From positions 1 through 64,000 of the forward strand of contig JADLDB010000008.1 of the NCBI GenBank assembly GCA_020846875.1: 64,000 nucleotides of DNA, in the 5' to 3' direction. This document shows, one piece after another, positions 36,428 through 44,163 of the stretch. Source of the stretch: Myxococcales bacterium (GTDB taxonomy: Bacteria > Myxococcota > Myxococcia > Myxococcales > Myxococcaceae). Below the pieces are notes generated by a model. It was not told the origin of the DNA. It made no database searches and saw nothing but the letters and a program-made list of their open reading frames with translations. The position numbers and the translations under genes were made by a program. How positions within the stretch are numbered: position 1 is the first letter of the stretch; each line of letters opens with the position of its first letter.

Positions 36428-38053
36428 ATGGCTTCACCGCTGGAGACTGAAATCGCGCGCCGCCGCACCTTCGCGATCATCTCGCACCCCGACGCGGGCA
36501 AGACGACGCTCACCGAGAAGCTGCTCCTCTATGGCGGCGCCATCCACCTCGCGGGCAGCGTGAAGGCCCGCCGCGCCAAGCGCTACGCCACCAGCGACTG
36601 GATGGCGATCGAGAAGGAGCGCGGCATCTCCGTCACCTCCTCGGTGCTGCAGTTCGTCTACCGCGATCACGCCATCAACCTGCTGGACACACCGGGCCAC
36701 CAGGACTTCAGCGAGGACACCTACCGCACCCTGTCCGCGGCCGACTCGGCGGTGATGCTGATCGACGCGGCCAAGGGCGTGGAGCCGCAGACCATCAAGC
36801 TGTTCAAGGTCTGCCGGCTGCGGGGCATTCCCATCTTCACCTTCGCCAACAAGCTGGACCGCTACGGGCGCACCCCGCTGGAGCTGATGGACGAACTGGA
36901 GAAGGTGCTGGGCATTCGCGCGTACCCGATGAACTGGCCGATCGGCTCGGGGCCGGAGTTCCGGGGCGTGTACGATCGCAAGACGAAGGCGGTGCACGCG
37001 TTCACCGCGGAAGGCCGCCACGGGGAGGCCGAGGTGACCGAGCGGGTGGTGCCCCTCGACTCGCCGCAGATCATCGAGGTGCTGTCCGACACGGAGCTGG
37101 AGCGGCTCAAGGAAGAGATCGAGCTCTTGGACATCGGCGGGGACGACTTCTCGCTGGACAAGGTGCGCGACGGGCAGCTCTCGCCCATGTTCTTCGGCTC
37201 GGCGATGACCAACTTCGGGGTGCGGCCGTTCCTCGACGAGTTCCTCCACCTCGCGCCGCCTCCCGCCGGGCGTCAGTCGTCGGTGGGCTTCGTCGAGCCG
37301 ACCCGTGAGGCCTTCACCGGCTTCGTCTTCAAGATCCAGGCGAACATGGATCCCGCGCACCGCGATCGGGTGGCCTTCCTGCGGGTGGTGTCGGGCCGCT
37401 ACGTGAAGGGGATGACGGCGCACCACGTCCGCCTCGGCAAGGACGTGCGGCTGGCCAAGCCCACCCAGTTCATGGCGTCGGAGCGCACGGCGATCGAGGA
37501 TGCGTGGCCGGGCGACGTGATCGGCTTGTTCGATCCCGGCCTGTTCCGCATCGGCGACACGCTGGTGGACGGGCCGGCCTTCGACTTCGAGTGCGTGCCG
37601 CGCTTCTCGCCCGAGCACTTCGCGATCGTCCGCACGAAGGACCCCTTGAAGCGCAAGCAGATGGAGAAGGGCCTCGAGCAGCTCGCGGAGGAGGGGACGA
37701 TTCAGATCTTCCAGCAGATGCAGATGGGCATGAAGGATCCGATCGTCGGTGTCGTCGGCCAGCTGCAGTTCGAGGTGCTGCAGTACCGCATCGAGCACGA
37801 GTACGGCGCGAACATCCTCGTGGACAAGCTGGGCTACAGCCACGCGCGCTGGGTGGTGGGCAAGGGCTTCGAGCCGAAGACCTTCGACTGGGAAGGCAAC
37901 CGGCAGACGGTGCAGGACCGCGACGGGCTGCCGCTGGTGCTCTTCCGCGATGAGTGGGCCATGCAGCACGCGCTGGAGAAGCACCCGGACCTGACGTTCC
38001 AGGCGCACGCGCCGCAGCTCAAGGCCAGCTCGGTGATCATCGGCCCCAGCTGA
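36428..38053 (+). CDS. prfC: peptide chain release factor 3
   Basis: A 541-residue GTPase that recycles RF1/RF2 from the ribosome after termination. G-domain motifs are G1 'SHPDAGKTTLTEK', switch II 'LLDTPGHQDFSEDTYRTL' and the N-K-x-D motif in 'FANKLDR'. The segment 'KARRAKRYATSDWMAIEKER' is characteristic of RF3. Length is close to the E. coli protein (529). It is monocistronic, 86 nt from the divergent dipeptidase gene. Confidence 0.97.
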   Translation: MASPLETEIARRRTFAIISHPDAGKTTLTEKLLLYGGAIHLAGSVKARRAKRYATSDWMAIEKERGISVTSSVLQFVYRDHAINLLDTPGHQDFSEDTYRTLSAADSAVMLIDAAKGVEPQTIKLFKVCRLRGIPIFTFANKLDRYGRTPLELMDELEKVLGIRAYPMNWPIGSGPEFRGVYDRKTKAVHAFTAEGRHGEAEVTERVVPLDSPQIIEVLSDTELERLKEEIELLDIGGDDFSLDKVRDGQLSPMFFGSAMTNFGVRPFLDEFLHLAPPPAGRQSSVGFVEPTREAFTGFVFKIQANMDPAHRDRVAFLRVVSGRYVKGMTAHHVRLGKDVRLAKPTQFMASERTAIEDAWPGDVIGLFDPGLFRIGDTLVDGPAFDFECVPRFSPEHFAIVRTKDPLKRKQMEKGLEQLAEEGTIQIFQQMQMGMKDPIVGVVGQLQFEVLQYRIEHEYGANILVDKLGYSHARWVVGKGFEPKTFDWEGNRQTVQDRDGLPLVLFRDEWAMQHALEKHPDLTFQAHAPQLKASSVIIGPS

Positions 38054-38056
38054 CGG

Positions 38057-38451
38057 TCAACTCGAGAGCAGCCGCTCCAGCAGCTCCGCGACCCCGAGCC
38101 GTTCCGCCCAGTGCCGCAGGTACGCGAGGTCCAGTCGGCCGCGCCGCGCTGTCACGATGCCCGCGACGTCGTTCCACTGCCGGTCGGAGACCTCGCCGGT
38201 GAGCCGGTACCAACGGAGCTTCGACACGATGGTGTCCTCGGCCGAGGCCACGGCCACCTGGCTGAGGGGATCGCCCGGCTCGAGCTCGAGGCGCACGGTG
38301 CGCCGAGGGCCTCGGCCTGGTAGTCGACGGCCCTGACGCAGAACACGTCCACCTTCGCGAGCTCGATCTCGTCGATGAGGTTGAACGAGCGCTCGTTCCG
38401 CACCGCGCTCTCGAACTCTTCGACGTCCACCGTGAAGTGGGTGATCACCAC
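38057..38451 (-). pseudogene. remnant of a nucleotidyltransferase-family protein, truncated and frameshifted
   Basis: Two overlapping frames together spell one protein tail. 38451 down to about 38300 gives 'SFNLIDEIELAKVDVFCV'. A second frame from about 38302 to the stop at 38057 gives 'VAVASAEDTIVSKLRWYRL', 'GEVSDRQWNDVAGIV' and 'LDLAYLRHWAERLGVAELLE'. These match the C-terminal half of a family of nucleotidyltransferase-like proteins, whose intact members begin with a G-S-x-A...D-x-D signature. That N-terminal part is missing upstream, and at least one frameshift lies near 38295-38305. The convergent prfC stop is 3 nt away. Confidence 0.7.
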
Positions 38452-38575
38452 ACCAGCACGGCCAGGCTCACGGCGCGGACAAGGTGAGGCGCATCGACCG
38501 GTCGTCTACCAGAAGCAGGCGCGCCGCGAGGCTTCCACCCCGCGCCGCGTCCGCCTTTGCTGCGTGCGTGGTGAA

Positions 38576-39103
38576 CTACCTCCGCGCGGACAGCCGCGTG
38601 CTCCTGGCTGGCCTGCCCGAGGTCTTGTCCCTGGTGGGGATCACCACCAGCTCGGACCGGTCGGCCTTGACGAGCGCCCGTTCCAGTTTTCCCGGTCTCA
38701 CAGGGGACACCTCGAGCATGTCGGCCAGGGCACGCATGCCGTCCGTGGTGGTGAAGACGCCGACGACTCTGTTGGCTTCCAGCACCACCGCACTCCCCAG
38801 CTTGTGCTTCGCCATGTGTCGCGCGGCCACCTCCAACGGCGTGGTCGGCGCCGCCGTGTATGGGGCCTGGCTCATCGCCTCTTCGATGGTCACCTCTTCG
38901 GCGTTCAACTGCCCCATCGACTCCACCATCTGGATGTCGCGATCGCTGACCAGACCGACCAGCTTCCCGCCATCCAGCACCGGCAGGTGCCTGATGCGGT
39001 ACGCCCGCATCATGTTCTTCGCATCGGCCAGCGTCAGGCTCACCCCGATGCTGTGGGGTGAGCGCGTCATGTAGTCCTGCACCAACACGGTCTGGGTCGT
39101 CAT
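38576..39103 (-). CDS. tandem CBS-domain protein
   Basis: A 175-residue cytoplasmic protein made of two CBS domains: 'VQDYMTRSPHSIGVSLTLAD' with 'IRHLPVLDGGKLVGLVSDRD' (about 6-65), and 'IEEAMSQAPYTAAPTTPL' with 'KLGSAVVLEANRVVGVFTTT' (about 76-140). CBS pairs bind adenosyl nucleotides and regulate partners; a stand-alone protein probably senses energy state. The start at 39103 ('MTTQTVLVQ') is preferred over 39124. The C-terminal 30 residues are Arg-rich and end near the pseudogene region. The 5' region holds a palindrome at 39154. Confidence 0.9.
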   Translation of the reverse strand: MTTQTVLVQDYMTRSPHSIGVSLTLADAKNMMRAYRIRHLPVLDGGKLVGLVSDRDIQMVESMGQLNAEEVTIEEAMSQAPYTAAPTTPLEVAARHMAKHKLGSAVVLEANRVVGVFTTTDGMRALADMLEVSPVRPGKLERALVKADRSELVVIPTRDKTSGRPARSTRLSARR

Positions 39104-39153
39104 GGCACAGGATCTGTCCAGCAACCCCCTTGCCAGCCGCGCTCCGAGAGAGC

Positions 39154-39167
39154 GGCGGCCGGCCGCC
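39154..39167. repeat. 14-bp perfect palindrome upstream of the CBS gene
   Basis: GGCGGCC/GGCCGCC is perfectly self-complementary. It lies 51 nt upstream of the CBS start and 55 nt downstream of the DUF697-SCP2 stop. No T-tract follows on either strand, so an operator or weak hairpin is more likely than an intrinsic terminator. In GC-rich DNA a chance origin is possible. Confidence 0.25.
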
Positions 39168-39221
39168 CTGCAGAAATTTCGTTTCCGGGCGAGGCGCCGC
39201 GGGGAATGCGCTCCTGGCCGG

Positions 39222-40148
39222 TCAGCCGAACAGCGGGCCCAGCTTCGCGGCCAGGTCGAGGTCCATCGGCTCCAGCGCGAGGTCGCCGCTCATCACCGCC
39301 AGTTGCACGTTCTTCTCGCCCTTCACCAGGGCCACGAAGTCGTCTGCGTCGCAGCGCACGGTCAGCTTCGGCTTCGTCCCGGCGAGGCCCGCGGAGATCC
39401 AGTCCTCAGGCTTCGTCAGATCCACCGTCCACCGGCCGCCGCCGGCGCCGGTCAACTCGAGGTGGATCACCCCGGCGATGGCCGCGCGGACCTCCGGGTG
39501 GGCCTTGAGGCGGTGGTGGAAGTCGTTCTCGACGATCTTCGCCGCCGCGCTCTTCTTCGCCGGCCCCTTCTTCTTCTTCGCGGCGCCCGCCTTCGCCGGC
39601 TTCTTCTTCGCCGGGGCCGGCTCGTCCGCTTCGCGCGTCGGCGCGCTCTTCGACTTGCGGAAGGCGTCGAAGCGCTCGCGGGAGAACAGCCTGGAGCCTT
39701 CTTCCTTCGCCTGCTGGTACACCTTCTTGAGCTGCTCCCGCGGCATGCCCGGGTTGCGGAAGTATTCCATGGCCACCCGGCCGATCGCCCAGTTCATCGC
39801 GAACGCGGCCGGCACGGTGAGCAGCGCGCCCACCACCGGGAGCAGCGCCTTGATCCCCTGCCGGGCCAGCATGCCCACGCCGGCGGTCGCGCCGAGCTCG
39901 AGGATCAAGTCCTTCGCGTCGGCCTGCGTCACCCTGCGGCCGTAGACGTGCCCCACCGTCATCACCATCGCCGACTGCATGGGCAGCATCAGCACCGCGT
40001 CTGAGAAGGGCACGGGGGAGATCGCCACGACCGCGCAGGCGTAGCTGGCCATGTTGACGACGTCGCGGGCGGCCTTGTCGCGCTCCTCCAGCTTCGCCTT
40101 GGAGAAGTCCTTCTTCCGGATGTTTTCGAGGGTGTCGAGCCAGGACAT
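39222..40148 (-). CDS. DUF697-SCP2 fusion protein
   Basis: A 308-residue protein. The N-terminal part (about 20-130) resembles the DUF697/EcsC-like membrane-associated helical domain ('SYACAVVAISPVPFSDAVLM', 'GMLARQGIKALLPVVG', 'AFAMNWAIGRVAMEYFRN'). A Lys/Ala/Pro-rich linker (about 172-200) leads to a C-terminal SCP2 sterol-carrier-type lipid-binding domain (about 205-308), with 'GVIHLELTGAGGGRWTVDL' and 'LTVRCDADDFVALVKGEKN'. SCP2 domains carry acyl or sterol lipids in a hydrophobic tunnel. The combination suggests lipid handling at the inner membrane. It appears monocistronic. Confidence 0.82.
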   Translation of the reverse strand: MSWLDTLENIRKKDFSKAKLEERDKAARDVVNMASYACAVVAISPVPFSDAVLMLPMQSAMVMTVGHVYGRRVTQADAKDLILELGATAGVGMLARQGIKALLPVVGALLTVPAAFAMNWAIGRVAMEYFRNPGMPREQLKKVYQQAKEEGSRLFSRERFDAFRKSKSAPTREADEPAPAKKKPAKAGAAKKKKGPAKKSAAAKIVENDFHHRLKAHPEVRAAIAGVIHLELTGAGGGRWTVDLTKPEDWISAGLAGTKPKLTVRCDADDFVALVKGEKNVQLAVMSGDLALEPMDLDLAAKLGPLFG

Positions 40149-40221
40149 GGTGCCGACTGTAACCCGTCGGCCGCCTCCCGCGTTCCTTCCGAAGCGTCGG
40201 GCGATCGATTCCGGCGGGTGT

Positions 40222-40764
40222 TCAATGCACGGCGACTTCCCGCCCCCAGTGCTTGTTCTCCCGCAGCTTCAAGCGGCCTTCCTTCACCCGCCGCGCGGTG
40301 GCCGGGCCGATCAGGTACCCCTTGGGGTTTGACTTGCGGAACTGCTTGCGCAGCCAGGCCTCGAGCTCCAGGTAGCGGGCGCGGAACTGGTCCGGCGCGG
40401 CGCTCTTGCGCCCGGTCTGCGCGGTGACGTCCAGCTCGGCCCACAGCTCGCCCGACAGCAGCTCGCCGTCGTCGTTGGGCAGGCAGCGCTCCCAGAAGAT
40501 GACGGGCGATCTCACCTCGTCGACGCGCCAGCTCCCCTTGTCCGGGCCGCGCTTGATCTTGTCCACCAGCGCCGGGCCGAGGTCCGACGCCACCAGGTAC
40601 ACGTCTTCTTGTGGGAAGTCGGCGTGCGCCGCCGCGGTGGCCTTGAAGGGCTTCCAGCCGGGGGGCACGCGCCGCGGGTAGACCTCGAAGTGGAAGCGCT
40701 CGAGGAAGCGCAGGAAGGTCTTCTCGTCGTCCGCTTCCATGAAGGTGAGCAACTGGTTCGCCAT
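40222..40764 (-). CDS. conserved hypothetical protein
   Basis: A 180-residue soluble protein starting 'MANQLLTFMEADDEKTFLRF' and containing 'VYLVASDLGPALVDKIKRG', 'SPVIFWERCLPNDDGELLSG' and a basic C-terminal helix ('FRKSNPKGYLIGPATARRVK'). No signal peptide, membrane segment or catalytic motif is obvious, and I do not recognise the family. The start at 40764 is chosen over 40803 because the extra residues are Gly/Ala/Pro-rich and less protein-like. It is 73 nt downstream-adjacent to the DUF697-SCP2 gene on the same strand; a shared transcript is possible. Confidence 0.75.
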   Translation of the reverse strand: MANQLLTFMEADDEKTFLRFLERFHFEVYPRRVPPGWKPFKATAAAHADFPQEDVYLVASDLGPALVDKIKRGPDKGSWRVDEVRSPVIFWERCLPNDDGELLSGELWAELDVTAQTGRKSAAPDQFRARYLELEAWLRKQFRKSNPKGYLIGPATARRVKEGRLKLRENKHWGREVAVH

Positions 40765-40817
40765 GGGCGCCGGCGCCTTCCCACACCCGCGCCCCGCAGC
40801 CAAGCCTCGTCAGCGCG

Positions 40818-41146
40818 CTACGGGGAAGGCAGCTCCAGCGCGCACACGTGGGGCTTGTGGTCGAAGTACACGAAGTCGTTCACGTCTTCGTGGCCCTCCG
40901 TGACGCCCGCCACCCAGCAGCTCCCGGTGAGCGCGTCGCTCCGCAGGTGATCGATGTTGAGGAGGCGTAGAGTCGATCGGAGATCGCCGCCTGCTCCGCG
41001 CCGTAGCCCGAGTCCGGCGTCCAGGGCTGGCTCTCGGTGGTCCCGGTGTTGATCGTCACCGCGGTGAAGCGCAGCGGCTCCACCGGCGCGGGCGCGCTCG
41101 AGCAGGCGAGGGCCGCGGCGAGGGCGAGGAAGGGCAGGGTGCGCAT
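40818..41146 (-). pseudogene. internally deleted endonuclease/exonuclease/phosphatase-family lipoprotein
   Basis: The 5' part encodes a lipoprotein signal ('LPFLALAAALACSSAP') and 'LRFTAVTINTGTTESQPW', the beginning of an EEP (DNase I-like) domain. After 'EQAAISDRLY' the frame turns to nonsense. In another frame the sequence resumes as 'LNIDHLRSDALTGSCW' and 'DFVYFDHKPHVCALELPSP', the end of such a domain, including the D-H pair. The whole catalytic middle is missing, so the junction near 40970-40985 looks like an out-of-frame internal deletion of several hundred bases. No function is expected. Confidence 0.75.
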
Positions 41147-41223
41147 GGGCCGGACGCCATAGCCCAACCCGGCGGCACCTTCCTATTCGCCACCGCGACG
41201 GCACTCCGGTACACCCAGCGGCC

Positions 41224-42705
41224 ATGCACCCGCCCCTCTTCGCCCGCATGCAGGAGCTGCGCGATCTCACCGCGGTGATCGGCCTCGCCTCGTGGGATCA
41301 AGAGACGTACCTGCCGAGGAAGGGCGACGTGGCGCGCGCCGCGCAGTTGGCCACGCTCCAGGGCTTGTACCACGAGCGGCTGGTGGACCCGCGGCTGGGC
41401 GAGTGGCTCGACTCCCCGCACACCACCGGCGACGACGAAGTGGCGATGGTGCGGGTGCTGAAGAAGGAGCGCTTGCGCGCGGTGAAGATCCCCGGCGCGC
41501 TGGTGAAGGCGCTGGCCGAGGCCCAGTCCAAAGCCCTGTCCGGCTGGCGCGCCGCCCGCGACGCGCAGTCCTTCGCCGTGTTCCGCCCCTTCCTCGAGCG
41601 CCTCGTCGCCCTGCGGCAGGAGCAGGCCGACGCCTGGGGCCACGAGGGCGAGCGCTACGACGCGCTGCTGGAAGGCTTCGAGCCGGGGATGCGGGTGAAG
41701 CGCCTGCTGCCGGTGCTGGAGGATCTCGCCCAAAGGCTCACGCCCATGGTGGGCAAGCTGGAGGCGGCGCCAAAGCCCCGCGACATCTTCGCCGGCAAGC
41801 GCTTCGAGGTGGACCAGCAGTGGGCCTTCACCATGGGGCTCTTGGAGGCGATGGGCTTCGATCTGGAGGCCGGCCGGCAGGACCGCAGCACCCACCCCTT
41901 CACCAGCGGCGCGCACCCCTCCGACGTGCGGCTCACCACGCGCCTGTTCCCCGAGTCGCCGCTGTCCGCCATCTTCGGCACCATCCACGAAGGCGGGCAC
42001 GGGCTGTACGAGCAGGGCTTCCCGCCGGAGCTGGCGCGCACCACCCTGGCCCAGGCGCCGTCGATGGGGCTGCACGAGTCGCAGTCGCGGCTGTGGGAGA
42101 ACCTGGTCGGCCGCTCCGCGCCCTTCTGGACGTACTTCTACCCGAAGCTGCAGGCGACCTTCTCTGCGCAGCTCGGCGGCGTGCCGCTGGCCGACTTCCT
42201 GCGCGCCACCAACAAGGTAGAGCGCTCCTTCATCCGCGTGGAGGCCGACGAGGTCACCTACAACCTGCACATCGTCCTGCGCACCGAGCTCGAGCTGGGC
42301 CTGGTGCGGGGCGAGCTTCAGGTGAAGGACCTCGAGGCGGCGTGGAACGAGAAGACGAAGGCGCTGCTGGGCCTCACCGTCACCGCGCCCACCCACGGCG
42401 TGCTGCAGGACATCCACTGGGCCTGGGGGGAGTTCGGCTACTTCCCCACCTACACTCTGGGCAACCTCTACGCCGCGTCGCTGTGGAAGAGGGCCTTGGG
42501 TGACATCACCGGGCTGGACGCGCACCTCGCGCGCGGCGATCTGCTGCCGGTGCGCAACTGGCTGCGCGAGAAGATCCACCGCCAGGGCTACCGGCACGAG
42601 GCCGAGGCGTTGATCCGCGCCGTCACCGGCCAGGGCCTCACCGACGTGGACTTCGTCGAGGCGCTGCGGAGCAAGTACTCCGCGTTATACGGTGTGGCGC
42701 TGTAG
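41224..42705 (+). CDS. M32-family metallocarboxypeptidase
   Basis: A 493-residue cytoplasmic carboxypeptidase (thermostable carboxypeptidase 1/TaqCP family). The zinc motif H-E-G-G-H is at about residue 256 in 'IFGTIHEGGHGLYEQG', and the third ligand Glu lies in 'LHESQSRLWENLVGRS'. 'IGLASWDQETYLP' near the N-terminus and 'TAPTHGVLQDIHWAWGEFGY' near the C-terminus are also typical. Length is normal (about 500). It removes C-terminal residues from peptides with broad specificity. It diverges from the EEP pseudogene and is followed after 18 nt by the YceI gene. Confidence 0.96.
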   Translation: MHPPLFARMQELRDLTAVIGLASWDQETYLPRKGDVARAAQLATLQGLYHERLVDPRLGEWLDSPHTTGDDEVAMVRVLKKERLRAVKIPGALVKALAEAQSKALSGWRAARDAQSFAVFRPFLERLVALRQEQADAWGHEGERYDALLEGFEPGMRVKRLLPVLEDLAQRLTPMVGKLEAAPKPRDIFAGKRFEVDQQWAFTMGLLEAMGFDLEAGRQDRSTHPFTSGAHPSDVRLTTRLFPESPLSAIFGTIHEGGHGLYEQGFPPELARTTLAQAPSMGLHESQSRLWENLVGRSAPFWTYFYPKLQATFSAQLGGVPLADFLRATNKVERSFIRVEADEVTYNLHIVLRTELELGLVRGELQVKDLEAAWNEKTKALLGLTVTAPTHGVLQDIHWAWGEFGYFPTYTLGNLYAASLWKRALGDITGLDAHLARGDLLPVRNWLREKIHRQGYRHEAEALIRAVTGQGLTDVDFVEALRSKYSALYGVAL

Positions 42706-42723
42706 CCACCTTCCTGGAGCCTC

Positions 42724-43389
42724 ATGAACTTCCTGCGCGTCGCCCCGCTCGCCGTCCTCGCCTTCGCCCTCACTGCCTGCCCGGATCCAGCGAAGGACAA
42801 GCCCAAGGCCCAGGTGACCGCCGCTCCCGCCGAGCCGGCCCACCCCGCAGGTGCGCCCGCGCCGCCCGCCATTCCGGGTACGCCGCTGCGCTTCTCCGAG
42901 GCCGGCTCCTCGATCTCCTGGACCGGCGCCAAGGTGACCGCCTCGCACGCCGGCACCTTTCAGAAGTTCAACGGCGCGATCGGGCTGGTGGACGGCGACC
43001 CAGCCAAGAGCGTCGTCTACGTCAGCGTCGTCACCGACTCCATCTTCACCGCCGATTCTGCTGATCTGCTCGAGCACCTCAAGGGCGCCGACTTCTTCGA
43101 CGTGCAAAAGTTCCCGCTCGCCACCTTCCGCAGCACCGCCATCTCAGCAGGGGGAGGGGGCAGCGCGACGCACTCCGTCACCGGCCTGCTCGAGCTACAC
43201 GGCGTCACGAAGACCATCACCTTCCCCGCGACCATCACCGCGGCCGCCGACGCCGTCACCGTGCGGGCCGAGTTCGCCATCAACCGGAAGGACTTCGGCA
43301 TCAGCTACCCCGGAAAGCCGGACAACCTGATCCGCGACGAGGTGGTGCTCAAGCTGGACATCACCGCGAAGCCTTCTCAGGGGGGTTGA
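42724..43389 (+). CDS. YceI-family lipoprotein
   Basis: A 221-residue lipoprotein (signal 'LAVLAFALTAC', Cys19) with a Pro/Ala-rich linker (about 25-50). The YceI lipid-binding beta-barrel follows: 'SSISWTGAKVTASHAGTFQ', 'LLEHLKGADFFDVQKFPLAT', 'THSVTGLLELHGVTKTITFP' and 'NRKDFGISYPG'. YceI proteins bind polyisoprenoid or amphiphilic molecules in the periplasm. The gene is 18 nt after the carboxypeptidase and 6 nt before the MoaD-MoaE fusion, so the three may be cotranscribed. Confidence 0.93.
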   Translation: MNFLRVAPLAVLAFALTACPDPAKDKPKAQVTAAPAEPAHPAGAPAPPAIPGTPLRFSEAGSSISWTGAKVTASHAGTFQKFNGAIGLVDGDPAKSVVYVSVVTDSIFTADSADLLEHLKGADFFDVQKFPLATFRSTAISAGGGGSATHSVTGLLELHGVTKTITFPATITAAADAVTVRAEFAINRKDFGISYPGKPDNLIRDEVVLKLDITAKPSQGG

Positions 43390-43395
43390 AGCGTG

Positions 43396-44067
43396 ATGGC
43401 CCAGGTCCGCGTCACCGTCCGCTTCTTCGCCGCCGCCCGGGAGCGCGCGCGCGTCGCCGAGCACCGCCTGACGCTGGACGCGCCGGCCACCGTGCAGTCC
43501 GTCACCGACGCGCTGGTGGCCGCCTTCCCGGACCTCAAGTCCCTGCTCAAGCACCTGCGGATCGCCGTCGACCAGGAGTTCGCCGAGCCGGGCGATCCGG
43601 TCCCCGACGGCGCGGAGGTGGCGCTCATTCCTCCGGTGGCGGGTGGCTCCCCCGGGCTCTTCCGCGTGGTGGACGAGCCCCTGTCGCTGGAGCAGGTGGT
43701 GGCCGCCGTGGCCAGGCAGAGCCAGGGAGGGCTGGTCACCTTCACCGGCGCGGTGAGGGATCACTCCAAGGGCAAGAAGGTGACGCGCCTCGAGTACGAG
43801 GCCTACGCGCCCATGGCCGAGAAGAAGCTGGCGGAGATCGCCGCCGAGGCCCGCGCCCAGTGGCCGGGCACCGAGGTGGCCGTGATGCACCGCGTCGGCA
43901 CGCTGAAGCCGGGAGAGCTGGCGGTCGTCATCGCCGTCTCCGCGCCCCACCGCAAGGAGGCCTTCCGCGCCTGCGAGCTGGTCATCGATCGCCTCAAAGA
44001 GGACGTCCCCATCTGGAAGAAGGAGTACGCCGAGGATGGGGAGGTCTGGGTGGGCCTGGGGCCCTGA
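43396..44067 (+). CDS. MoaD-MoaE fusion, molybdopterin synthase
   Basis: A 223-residue fusion of both molybdopterin synthase subunits, which convert cyclic pyranopterin monophosphate to molybdopterin. Residues 1-83 are a ubiquitin-like MoaD ending in 'EVALIPPVAGG', and residues from about 86 on are MoaE ('GGLVTFTGAVRDHSKGKKV', 'EVAVMHRVGTLKPGE', 'VPIWKKE'). In separate MoaD the C-terminal Gly-Gly must be free to carry the thiocarboxylate, so processing after Gly-Gly is expected, as known for M. tuberculosis MoaX. A GTG at 43393 is an alternative start. No other moa genes are nearby. Confidence 0.95.
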   Translation: MAQVRVTVRFFAAARERARVAEHRLTLDAPATVQSVTDALVAAFPDLKSLLKHLRIAVDQEFAEPGDPVPDGAEVALIPPVAGGSPGLFRVVDEPLSLEQVVAAVARQSQGGLVTFTGAVRDHSKGKKVTRLEYEAYAPMAEKKLAEIAAEARAQWPGTEVAVMHRVGTLKPGELAVVIAVSAPHRKEAFRACELVIDRLKEDVPIWKKEYAEDGEVWVGLGP

Positions 44068-44163
44068 AGGGCTTTTCCTTTCCGCGCCTTGCGCCCACCG
44101 GCCCGACTTCGGCTATACGGGCGCCGTCACCTCCGGCCGGCCTCAAACAAGGGTCTATTCTCC

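Noticed and set aside
38452-38575. Possible tRNA or small RNA in the gap next to the nucleotidyltransferase remnant
   Set aside because: No cloverleaf, T-loop or terminator could be drawn from the sequence.
44068-44163. Sigma70-type promoter (TTGCGC, 19 nt, TATACG) before the Cys-rich lipoprotein
   Set aside because: Spacing is long and the -35 match weak; kept only as a remark in the gene entry.
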